A DNA stretch of 5,388 bases from an uncultured Eubacterium sp. (GCA_905236735.1 CAJOOU010000058.1:1-5388), one strand, 5' to 3'. Shown: positions 1 to 5,361, counted from the stretch's first letter. Program-made: numbers and translations. Notes: generated by a model from the letters alone, not told the origin.

Positions 1-327
1 AAAATCAGCACCGACACGTTTAGCTATTTCTGTCTGAACAGCATCTTCAAAGTCTTTTTGCTTTTTCAAAAGAACATTTTTAACATCTTCTTCGGTCAAT
101 TTTTCAAAGGTAAAGATTAGGGAAAGGGCTTTGTAAGTTTCTTCGATTTTATCAGGAGTGAGCACTTTTCTTAGTATATAGACCATGTTCATGAAAGTGA
201 GAACAGAAACATATCCTGTAACTTTACGAGTCTCACACAGCTTCCAAATGATAGCAGAATATTTATAGTGAGGTTCTCTCTTCTCAAGAACATCGAGTAT
301 TATATTTGCATCAATCAGTTATTTCAT
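1..327 (-). pseudogene. PIN-domain (VapC-like) toxin, codon-3 stop, 3' end outside window
   Basis: PIN-domain proteins are metal-dependent ribonucleases, usually the toxin of a type II toxin-antitoxin pair. The minus frame reads LIDANIILDVLEKREPHY at the start, a typical PIN first strand with its acidic metal ligand (Asp). It continues through LCETRKVTGYVS and YILRK to QKDFEDAVQTEIAKRVGADF, which carries the later acidic pair. The frame stays open for 106 codons to the window edge, so the C-terminus (about 20-30 residues) is missing. The expected start ATG (325-327) is followed by AAA and then TAA (319-321), so the reading is Met-Lys-stop-Leu-Ile-Asp. Homologues usually begin Met-Lys-x-Leu-Ile-Asp, so one codon has become a stop. 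No ATG or TTG lies in frame between this stop and the catalytic Asp; only the rare starts CTG (316-318) or ATT are available. No convincing antitoxin is present upstream. PIN assignment is strong. Loss of function is inferred; a sequencing error or CTG initiation is possible. Confidence 0.8.
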
Positions 328-353
328 ATTTTTCTTTTAAAGCTTTATTTTTA

Positions 354-381
354 TTGAGTTTTAATAGTGTTATGGTAAAAT
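354..381 (+). promoter_or_regulatory. Candidate sigma-A promoter with extended -10
   Basis: A -35-like TTGAGT (354-359) is separated by 16 bases from TAAAAT (376-381). The latter is preceded by TG one base upstream, which gives an extended -10. Transcription would start near 388 and run through the flavodoxin remnant into the S66 peptidase gene. This is the best promoter match I see ahead of that gene, but AT-rich DNA produces such matches by chance. Confidence 0.35.
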
Positions 382-426
382 AATGAAATAGCGATTTGTA
401 ATTATGCTGCCTTTTGGGAGAGAACA

Positions 427-597
427 ATGTGTTATACAAAGGCAGATGAAATGGATAAGTATGACTGCGTCTTTATAGGATTCCCAATCTGGTGGTATGT
501 GGCACCGACCATAATAAATACTTTTTTGGAACAATATGACATGACAGGAAAGAAGATAGTACTTTTTGCCACATCCGTGCATAAAGATGATTGTTAA
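427..597 (+). pseudogene. Flavodoxin remnant (internal fragment)
   Basis: The 56-codon frame reads MDKYDCVFIGFPIWWYVAP, then TIINTFLEQYDMTGKKIVLFATS, then the unrelated tail VHKDDC and a stop. The first two parts match the middle of the flavodoxin_4-type FMN-binding domain, around 150-200 residues when complete: the central strand, the aromatic FMN-contacting loop PIWWYVAP, and the following helix and strand. The N-terminal phosphate-binding loop is missing, as are the Gly/Ser-rich segment and last helices that should follow FATS. The residues before MDKYD (CYTKAD) resemble an earlier part of the family, so an internal deletion may also have occurred. A purine-rich GGGAGAG (416-422) sits 4 bases before the ATG and could act as a ribosome binding site, so the stub may still be translated. 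It cannot form a working flavodoxin. It lies opposite and upstream of the PIN relic and 27 bases before the S66 gene. Confidence 0.75.
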
Positions 598-624
598 AGA
601 AATATTTTGGTGAGGTTATAAATA

Positions 625-1647
625 ATGAGATATCCAAAGTTTTTGAAAGATGGAGGAACAATAGGTTTTGTAGCACCGGCCTTTGGGTGCGACAGTGAGC
701 CGTATAAAACTGCTTTTGAAAATTCACTTGGAAAATGGCAAAAGATGGGATATAAGACTCATCTTGGCCCCAATGTATATGAAGGCTCGGGAATTGGCAT
801 AAGCGCCACTCCGGAAAAATGCGGGGAAGAGCTGAATAATGAATACTGCCTGGGCGATAGTGATATTCTCATATCCTGCGGCGGTGGAGAGCTTATGTGT
901 GAAGTTATCCCCTATATGGATTTTGAGAAAATGTCTATGGCGGAGCCGAAGTGGTTTATGGGGTATTCGGACAATACCAATTTTACATTTTTATCAGCTA
1001 CTATTATGGATACAGCCGCAATTTACGGCCCGTGTGCGGCAGCATTTGGTATGGAGCCGTGGCATAAGTCCCTAAAGGATGCACTGGGTATTTTAACGGG
1101 AAAAACCGATACTGTAAAGAATTACGACTTGTGGGAAAAAGAATCCTTAAAAGACGAAGAACATCCTCTCGCGCCCTACAATGTTACGGAGAAAACTGAG
1201 GTAAAGTGTTTTCCGGATGATTTATGTGTCATGGGTGGAAGGCTTTTGGGAGGCTGTCTTGACTCTCTGGCAAATCTTGTCGGAACTAAATATGACAAGG
1301 TCAGAGACTTTAACAACAGATATTATAAAGACGGTGTTATATGGTTTTTGGAAGCCTGCGATTTAAATGTTATGTCAATTAGAAGGGCACTTTTTCAGCT
1401 GAGAGAAGCAGGCTGGTTTGACGAGGCAAAGGGATTTATTATCGGAAGGCCGCTTTGTTTTGGAGAAGAGGCATTTGGTTTAAACCAGTACAATGCCGTA
1501 ACCGATATTCTCGAAGGACTAAATGTACCGATAATAATGGATGCTGACATTGGTCATCTTGCCCCAATGATGCCTATAATATGCGGAGGCAGCGCCAAAG
1601 TAGCATTTTCGGGAGGCACATTGAGTATAACTTATACTTTTGAATAA
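625..1647 (+). CDS. S66 family serine peptidase (LD-carboxypeptidase / MccF-like)
   Basis: The 340-residue protein has no signal peptide or membrane segment, so it should be cytoplasmic. S66 enzymes either remove the terminal D-Ala from murein tetrapeptides during cell-wall recycling (LdcA) or cleave peptidyl-nucleotide antibiotics such as processed microcin C (MccF). The N-terminal Rossmann-like part begins GTIGFVAPAFG (11-21). The nucleophile is Ser115 in GYSDNT, the glutamate is Glu243 in WFLEACD, and the histidine is His311 in DIGHLAPMMP. The oxyanion and strand segments SCGGGE (84-89) and VMGGRLLGG (202-210) are also present. The Ser-to-Glu spacing of 128 residues resembles the longer MccF clade (about 125) more than LdcA (about 100), from memory. 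This suggests the extra loop, with Trp170 a candidate substrate-stacking residue. The start is supported by GGTGAGG (609-615), 9 bases before the ATG. No antibiotic biosynthesis gene is nearby. Family is certain; the substrate is not determined. Confidence 0.93.
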   Translation: MRYPKFLKDGGTIGFVAPAFGCDSEPYKTAFENSLGKWQKMGYKTHLGPNVYEGSGIGISATPEKCGEELNNEYCLGDSDILISCGGGELMCEVIPYMDFEKMSMAEPKWFMGYSDNTNFTFLSATIMDTAAIYGPCAAAFGMEPWHKSLKDALGILTGKTDTVKNYDLWEKESLKDEEHPLAPYNVTEKTEVKCFPDDLCVMGGRLLGGCLDSLANLVGTKYDKVRDFNNRYYKDGVIWFLEACDLNVMSIRRALFQLREAGWFDEAKGFIIGRPLCFGEEAFGLNQYNAVTDILEGLNVPIIMDADIGHLAPMMPIICGGSAKVAFSGGTLSITYTFE

Positions 1648-1924
1648 AAGCTTACAGGCACATATTACAGCCATATGGCTGTGGTATTGCGGGAATGAAA
1701 CTGCTCGGACAGATGAATCAGCTGCCGCCACCACCTATGGAAGCGGAGGAGGATGGCAGTCATGCCTTCTTGTGGCAAGCGGTAACTGCGAGTGGTTTGA
1801 ACCGTATCTTGAAGAAATAGGTGCGGCTAAGGAAAGGGATGATATATTTGCAAGCTATTCAACCTTCATTTGAACAGTTTGGACTTTATGCGCCGAGGAG
1901 CGCTGAGGTACCTAAAAGAATCTG
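1648..1924 (+). other. Gene-poor stretch with frame-broken coding-like remnants
   Basis: No complete gene can be supported between the S66 stop codon and the terminator. One frame is open from a TTG at 1640 to 1873 and contains the credible-looking segment CEWFEPYLEEIGAAKERDDI with local codon habits, but it has no ribosome binding site and no recognised family. A second frame gives a 41-codon ORF (1695-1820) with a Pro-Pro-Pro-Pro-Met-Glu run. After its stop, the same frame is open again (about 1842-1945) and reads PSFEQFGLYAPRSAEVPKRI before ending inside the terminator loop. The switch between frames near 1860 fits a decayed, frameshifted gene whose 3' end used the terminator that follows. 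I do not recognise the ancestral protein. The first 35 bases hold the palindrome listed separately. Confidence 0.35.
1667..1682. repeat. 16-base perfect palindrome ACAGCCATATGGCTGT
   Basis: The two halves are exact reverse complements with no spacer, and the site begins 19 bases after the S66 stop codon. It has no T-run after it, so it is a poor terminator. A perfect spacer-less palindrome fits a binding site for a dimeric DNA-binding protein, or it may be chance. The function is unknown. Confidence 0.4.
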
Positions 1925-1958
1925 CAAAACAGACGCTTGCGAGTAGGCGTCTGTTTTG
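1925..1958 (+). terminator. Intrinsic terminator, 12-bp perfect stem
   Basis: The left arm CAAAACAGACGC (1925-1936) pairs perfectly with the right arm GCGTCTGTTTTG (1947-1958) across a 10-base loop. TTATTATA follows. The right arm ends in TTTTG and the left arm starts with CAAAA, so the structure could end transcription from both directions. It isolates the S66 side from the GGDEF/EAL operon and rules out a start for the latter upstream of about 1959. Confidence 0.85.
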
Positions 1959-1986
1959 TTATTATATACGGATGGAAGATTATACT
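1956..1986 (+). promoter_or_regulatory. Possible promoter for the GGDEF/EAL operon
   Basis: TATACT (1981-1986) is a good -10 match and lies between the terminator and the first gene of the operon. The best -35 candidate is TTGTTA (1956-1961), but its 19-base spacing is longer than ideal and it overlaps the end of the terminator stem. Transcription would begin near 1993, giving a leader of about 38 bases. The position is right but the match is only moderate. Confidence 0.3.
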
Positions 1987-2018
1987 TCAGGGGGGATTGG
2001 TTATGCTATTGTGAAAGT

Positions 2019-2024
2019 AGGGAG
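2019..2024 (+). promoter_or_regulatory. Ribosome binding site deciding the GGDEF/EAL start
   Basis: AGGGAG lies 6 bases before the ATG at 2031. The frame is open back to a TTG at 1956, but that codon lies inside the terminator stem and has no ribosome binding site. The next in-frame ATG (2040) would be 15 bases from this site, so 2031 is the best start. Confidence 0.75.
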
Positions 2025-2030
2025 AATTAT

Positions 2031-3938
2031 ATGCAAACAATGAACGAATTCCACATAGCATTTGATATTGCGGCACTTGTAATCAGTATTACTGTGCTTA
2101 TATACACATTTTTACAAAAGAGGACTGATAAAAAACAAAACAGGGTTTTTATAGCCATAGTATTGGTTGTTACATTAAATTCTATTGTTTCTGCACTTGC
2201 ATCTTTTTCAGAACCGTTTGCATATGAGGGTGCGTCAATAAACGTCGTTATTAAGCTGTGCCAGTATCTTTATTTTATTATGCACACTTTGCTTTCACCG
2301 CTGCTGTATTTTTATGTGATAAGTGTTACGGGAACGGTATTAAAAAGAGGTAAAAGAAAGACATTTTTCTATGCTTTACCTTTTTTAATAACCGAAGTTC
2401 TGGCCCTTATCAATCCCCAAACGCAGTGGGTTTATTACTATGATGAAGCTATGGCGTTTCACCGTAGCTGGGCAGAATATCTTATATATGCCGTTGCGGC
2501 ACTGTATTTTATACTTGCCCTGGAAGAACTGCTTTTTGCATGGAATGCGATAACAAAGAGTAAAAGTATAGCTCTTATATATCTTTTTGCCCTTGCTCTT
2601 GCCGGAGTTATTATTCAGCTTATAAATCAGGATATAAAAAGTGAGCTTTTTGCGGAAGCTCTGGCTCTTATGGGCGCTATGCTTTCCATTGAGAACGAAG
2701 ATGACAGAATAGATGCGGATACGGGTATATATAACAGGCGGGCTCTGCAGATGGATGTTCACAGTTTATTAATGCTTGGCCTTAATATTCCGATTATTTT
2801 TGTTAAGATAACCAATGCAAATATCATAGAAAGAGTTACACAGTCGGCCAATCACGATATTCTTTCCGATATCTGTTCGGATTTCTTTATAACAATATTT
2901 CCGAGATACAGGATTTATCATCCCAACCCTGAGACCTTTGTTATTCTTTGCAATGGTCTTGGCGGGGACGACATAACTGAAAAAACAGAGGAAATAAGAA
3001 GAAGATTTAAAAAAGGATGGAATATATCGGGGATTTCATTTATGCTTGAAGCGGCTGTTATTGAGACCGGAGCGCCGAAAATGATTAAAAATGAAGATGA
3101 TGTTCTTTATGTGGCTGACAGTATTATCCCGATGGCTGTCAGCAAAAACAGAGCAGATATTGAATGGATAATGAGAAGGGCGGAAGTTGAAAACGCCGTT
3201 AAAAGAAGCATTATGGAAGACAATATTGAGGTGTATTATCAGCCCACATATGATGCTTCGACAATGCAACTTCACGGCGCAGAGGCTCTTGCGAGAATGA
3301 AGGATTCGGATATAGGCATGGTATCTCCGGATGAGTTCATACCGGTAGCTGAACAAAATGGTATGGTCGAGGAAATTGATGATTTTGTGCTGAGGGAAGT
3401 TTGCAGATTTATAGAAAGCGGCGAAAACAGAGGAAGCAGAATAAATGTAAATTTATCGGTTATACAGTGTTTAAGACCTGGGTTTTTTGAACATATAATG
3501 GAGATTGTAGACAGCTATGATATAAAGCACAGCCAGATTAATTTTGAGATAACGGAATCTGTCGAAGCCGAGGACTACGAAAAACTTTCAGGAGTTGTTA
3601 AAAGGCTTAAAAATGAAGGGTTTTCATTGTATATGGATGATTATGGCACCGGATATTCAAATATGGAGGCCATATTCTCACTTGATTTTGATGTAATCAA
3701 GATAGACAAAAGTATTCTCTGGAGTGCGGAAAAAGACGGATGTGGGAGAACAATACTTGAAAACAGCATAAGGATGATTCATGATTTGGGCAGAAAGGTT
3801 TTGGTTGAAGGAGTTGAGACGGAAGAGCAGGTAGACATGCTTAAAGCTTTGGGAGTTGATTATCTGCAGGGCTATCTGTTTGCGTGTCCTTTGCCTAAGG
3901 AGAAGTTTTTAAAACATATATCTGGTGTTGAGGTATAG
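2031..3938 (+). CDS. Seven-helix membrane protein with degenerate GGDEF and intact EAL domains (predicted c-di-GMP phosphodiesterase)
   Basis: The 635-residue protein starts with about seven hydrophobic helices (near 11-28, 38-59, 75-98, 111-127, 147-171, 179-198, 205-220), likely a membrane-embedded sensor. A GGDEF-type domain follows at about 229-375. It keeps the opening ADTGIYNRRALQ, but the metal-binding Asp-x-Asp is replaced by Lys259-Ile-Thr261 and the GGDEF signature reads NPETF (299-303), so cyclase activity is not expected. The C-terminal EAL domain (about 385-632) has the key residues: Glu418 in EALAR, Asn474 in NVNLS, Glu506 in FEITES, Asp536-Asp537 in MDDYGTGYS, Lys557 in IKIDK, Glu593 in VEGVET and Gln613 in LQGY. 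It should therefore hydrolyse c-di-GMP to pGpG. The degenerate GGDEF may bind GTP or act as a regulatory or dimerisation module; this is inference. It is first in a tight run with the oxidoreductase gene 13 bases downstream. Domain assignment is certain, while the sensed signal is unknown. Confidence 0.95.
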   Translation: MQTMNEFHIAFDIAALVISITVLIYTFLQKRTDKKQNRVFIAIVLVVTLNSIVSALASFSEPFAYEGASINVVIKLCQYLYFIMHTLLSPLLYFYVISVTGTVLKRGKRKTFFYALPFLITEVLALINPQTQWVYYYDEAMAFHRSWAEYLIYAVAALYFILALEELLFAWNAITKSKSIALIYLFALALAGVIIQLINQDIKSELFAEALALMGAMLSIENEDDRIDADTGIYNRRALQMDVHSLLMLGLNIPIIFVKITNANIIERVTQSANHDILSDICSDFFITIFPRYRIYHPNPETFVILCNGLGGDDITEKTEEIRRRFKKGWNISGISFMLEAAVIETGAPKMIKNEDDVLYVADSIIPMAVSKNRADIEWIMRRAEVENAVKRSIMEDNIEVYYQPTYDASTMQLHGAEALARMKDSDIGMVSPDEFIPVAEQNGMVEEIDDFVLREVCRFIESGENRGSRINVNLSVIQCLRPGFFEHIMEIVDSYDIKHSQINFEITESVEAEDYEKLSGVVKRLKNEGFSLYMDDYGTGYSNMEAIFSLDFDVIKIDKSILWSAEKDGCGRTILENSIRMIHDLGRKVLVEGVETEEQVDMLKALGVDYLQGYLFACPLPKEKFLKHISGVEV

Positions 3939-3944
3939 AGGAGG
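3939..3944 (+). promoter_or_regulatory. Ribosome binding site deciding the oxidoreductase start
   Basis: A consensus AGGAGG begins immediately after the GGDEF/EAL stop codon and lies 7 bases before the ATG at 3952. An in-frame GTG at 3925 would place this site inside the coding region and overlap the upstream gene, so 3952 is preferred. Confidence 0.85.
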
Positions 3945-3951
3945 TTATATT

Positions 3952-4941
3952 ATGAAAGCAGCTTATATTAACGAATTTGGGGGACCGGAGGTTGTTATGT
4001 TTGGCGATATGCCTGTGCCGGAGCCGAAAGATGACGAGATACTGGTACGAAATACAATAATAGGCGTCGGAAAGCCGGACTATTTGGTAAGAAGCGGTAA
4101 TGACCCGTATCTTGAGGATGCTCTTCCGGGACTTATTATAGGCAATGAGAGCGGTGGAGTTGTCGAAGCTGTCGGACCGGATGTAAAGGAGATTAAGCCC
4201 GGGGACAAGGTAGCCGTGCTAAATGCGACAGGCTGTGGCTCACATGCGGAATATTCGTGCGCAAAAGAAAATTATGCTATTAAACTTCCAAACGGTGTCG
4301 AACCGGAGATGGTACCCGGTATTCTGAATCTGCAGGTGGCATATGCACTTTTATTTGATGCCGGAAAAGGCACAGACGGAGAAAGTATTTATATTTCAGG
4401 TGCTGCCGGAGGTATAGGTACGACTATTATCCAGATGGCAAAGGCGTCAGGTATAAAGGTGGTGGCTTCGGCTTCGACCGATGAAAAATGTGAGGCGCTT
4501 GCAAAACTTGGGGCAGACTGCGTATTTAATTATAAGTCAAAGGATGCAAAAGAAGAGGTTCTTAAGGCGACAAACGGTAAGGGCGCTGATATTATCTATG
4601 ATCAGACCGCCGGTAAAAAGCTGATAGAAAGGTTTGATTATCTTGCGGATTTCGGACAGATTATTTTATATAACTGGCTTGACGGTTCTCCTGAATTCGA
4701 CCAGCTTGACACGATAATAAAGAGGGCTCCGCATGCCCAGGCTGTAAGGGCATTTTCTTTCCATGTGTTTGATGATAAACCTGCCAGAAGGCTTTCAAAT
4801 GCAGATAAGTGCTTTGATATGATTAGAGACGGAAGAGTAAAACCTCTTATTTGCAGGGATTTTCCTCTTGAAAAAGCAAGAGAAGCGCATGAACTTTTGG
4901 ACAGCGGTAAAGCTATAGGCAAAATAATAATGCATCCATAG
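3952..4941 (+). CDS. Zinc-independent MDR-family NAD(P)H:quinone oxidoreductase (zeta-crystallin-like)
   Basis: The 329-residue protein is a medium-chain dehydrogenase/reductase of the quinone oxidoreductase type, a soluble cytoplasmic enzyme that transfers hydride from NAD(P)H to quinones or activated carbonyl/alkene compounds. The GroES-like N-terminal half begins MKAAYINEFGGPEV and contains the family signature PGLIIGNESGGVVEAVG (59-75) and IKPGDKVAVL (81-90). The Rossmann cofactor site is ISGAAGGIG (148-156), followed by the typical KLGADCVFNYK segment (185-195) and the C-terminal IGKIIMHP. The cysteine/histidine pattern of zinc-dependent alcohol dehydrogenases is absent, which fits the zinc-free branch. 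The length is normal for the family. It follows the EAL gene by 13 bases and its stop codon is embedded in the next gene's ribosome binding site, so it is almost certainly cotranscribed. The true substrate cannot be read from sequence, and acryloyl-CoA-type or enone reductases look similar. Confidence 0.9.
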   Translation: MKAAYINEFGGPEVVMFGDMPVPEPKDDEILVRNTIIGVGKPDYLVRSGNDPYLEDALPGLIIGNESGGVVEAVGPDVKEIKPGDKVAVLNATGCGSHAEYSCAKENYAIKLPNGVEPEMVPGILNLQVAYALLFDAGKGTDGESIYISGAAGGIGTTIIQMAKASGIKVVASASTDEKCEALAKLGADCVFNYKSKDAKEEVLKATNGKGADIIYDQTAGKKLIERFDYLADFGQIILYNWLDGSPEFDQLDTIIKRAPHAQAVRAFSFHVFDDKPARRLSNADKCFDMIRDGRVKPLICRDFPLEKAREAHELLDSGKAIGKIIMHP

Positions 4942-4946
4942 GAGGG
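4941..4946 (+). promoter_or_regulatory. Ribosome binding site of truncated rbsD, overlapping the upstream stop
   Basis: The run AGGAGGG (4940-4946) shares two bases with the oxidoreductase TAG stop (4939-4941) and lies 7 bases before the ATG at 4954. This strong site at ideal spacing supports translation of the short reading frame and coupling to the upstream gene. Confidence 0.8.
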
Positions 4947-4953
4947 TATGTTT

Positions 4954-5106
4954 ATGAAAAAAACGGGAATTCTTAATGCACAGCTTATCAGATGTATAGC
5001 AGAACTTGGTCATAAGGATTTATTTATGATAGGAGATGCAGGGATGCCGATACCTAAGGGTGTTGAGGTAGTCGATTTAATACTGTGTGCCGGAGTAACT
5101 TTTTAG
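4954..5106 (+). pseudogene. rbsD: D-ribose pyranase RbsD with large in-frame internal deletion
   Basis: RbsD interconverts the pyranose forms of D-ribose ahead of ribokinase; the intact cytoplasmic protein is about 130-140 residues and assembles into rings. This frame has only 50 codons. Residues 1-41 (MKKTGILNAQLIRC, then LGHKD, then GDAGMPIPKGVE) are the family's N-terminus, including the expected catalytic His20. The last residues, ILCAGVTF followed by the stop, match the family's natural C-terminus (E. coli RbsD ends in the same way, from memory). About 80-90 middle codons are therefore missing and the frame is kept across the junction, near residues 41-43. The Tyr-x-Asn substrate-contact segment just before the C-terminus is lost, so pyranase activity is not expected. 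The ribosome binding site and tight spacing to both neighbours are preserved, so the stub is probably still translated. No other ribose-use gene is in view. A shortened but functional peptide is possible though unsupported. Confidence 0.85.
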
Positions 5107-5118
5107 TCGGAGATATGT

Positions 5119-5304
5119 ATGGAAAAAAATATTCAAACCAGTTGTGATATGTGCGCATATTATGTGTATGATGATGATTGGGGATATGTATGCGACATAG
5201 ATATGGATGAAGATGATTATATGAGATTTTTAAGTGACTCGCATTATTCCTGTCCGTACTTTAGGAACGGAGATGAGTATGCTGTGGTAAGAAAGCAGAT
5301 GTAA
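5119..5304 (+). CDS. Small four-cysteine protein, DUF6472-like
   Basis: The 61-residue acidic protein reads CDMC (9-12), then VYDDDWGYVCDIDMDEDDYM, then RFLSDSHYSCPYF, and ends in VVRKQM. The order CxxC (Cys9, Cys12), Cys25 and Cys45-Pro could bind one zinc ion. The pattern, acidic middle and the closing Arg-Lys-Gln-Met resemble the DUF6472 family of small clostridial proteins, which I recognise from memory and whose function is unknown. It has no signal peptide or membrane segment, so it is likely cytoplasmic. The start is supported by GGAG (5109-5112), 6 bases before the ATG. An overlapping out-of-frame ATG at 5115 leads to only a short frame. It lies 12 bases after the rbsD remnant, so it is probably the last gene of the operon. 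The gene is confident and the family name moderately so. Confidence 0.85.
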   Translation: MEKNIQTSCDMCAYYVYDDDWGYVCDIDMDEDDYMRFLSDSHYSCPYFRNGDEYAVVRKQM

Positions 5305-5310
5305 TATATC

Positions 5311-5342
5311 TTATGAGAAGTTGCGCAAGCAGCTACTCATAA
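5311..5342 (+). other. Hairpin with GCAA (GNRA-type) tetraloop after the last gene
   Basis: TTATGAG (5311-5317) pairs with CTCATAA (5336-5342). After one A-A mismatch, AGTTGC (5319-5324) pairs with GCAGCT (5329-5334) with a single G-T wobble. The loop is GCAA (5325-5328), a stable GNRA tetraloop. It begins 7 bases after the DUF6472-like stop. It lacks a following T-run, so it is not a classic terminator. It may protect the 3' end of the operon transcript. Confidence 0.55.
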
Positions 5343-5344
5343 AA

Positions 5345-5361
5345 GGCGCATTTTTTGCGCC
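5345..5361 (-). terminator. Short hairpin, probable terminator for a minus-strand gene
   Basis: GGCGCA (5345-5350) and TGCGCC (5356-5361) form a 6-bp GC-rich stem with a 5-base loop. Read on the minus strand it is followed directly by TTTTATGAG, which fits an intrinsic terminator for a gene entering from beyond the right edge. On the plus strand no T-run follows. The remaining bases 5362-5388 are too short to identify a gene. Confidence 0.45.

Noticed and set aside
370..727. Minus-strand ORFs opposite the flavodoxin remnant and S66 start
   Set aside because: They are complements of recognisable plus-strand coding sequence, with no motifs and no supported starts.
839..1075. 78-codon ORF inside the S66 gene
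   Set aside because: It is out of frame within a conserved coding sequence and shows no family features.
1640..1873. 77-codon plus-strand ORF from a TTG overlapping the S66 stop
   Set aside because: It has no ribosome binding site, no recognised family and a rare start; kept only as a possible decayed remnant.
1956..2030. Upstream extension of the GGDEF/EAL gene from a TTG start
   Set aside because: The TTG lies within the terminator stem and has no ribosome binding site; the ATG at 2031 has AGGGAG at good spacing.
2385..3356. Two minus-strand ORFs opposite the GGDEF/EAL gene
   Set aside because: They lie opposite clearly conserved domains and show no recognisable protein features.
3925..3951. 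GTG start for the oxidoreductase overlapping the EAL gene
   Set aside because: Family proteins begin MKAA at 3952, which has a consensus AGGAGG 7 bases upstream.
4638..5013. Minus-strand ORFs opposite the oxidoreductase and rbsD
   Set aside because: They are shadows of conserved plus-strand genes.
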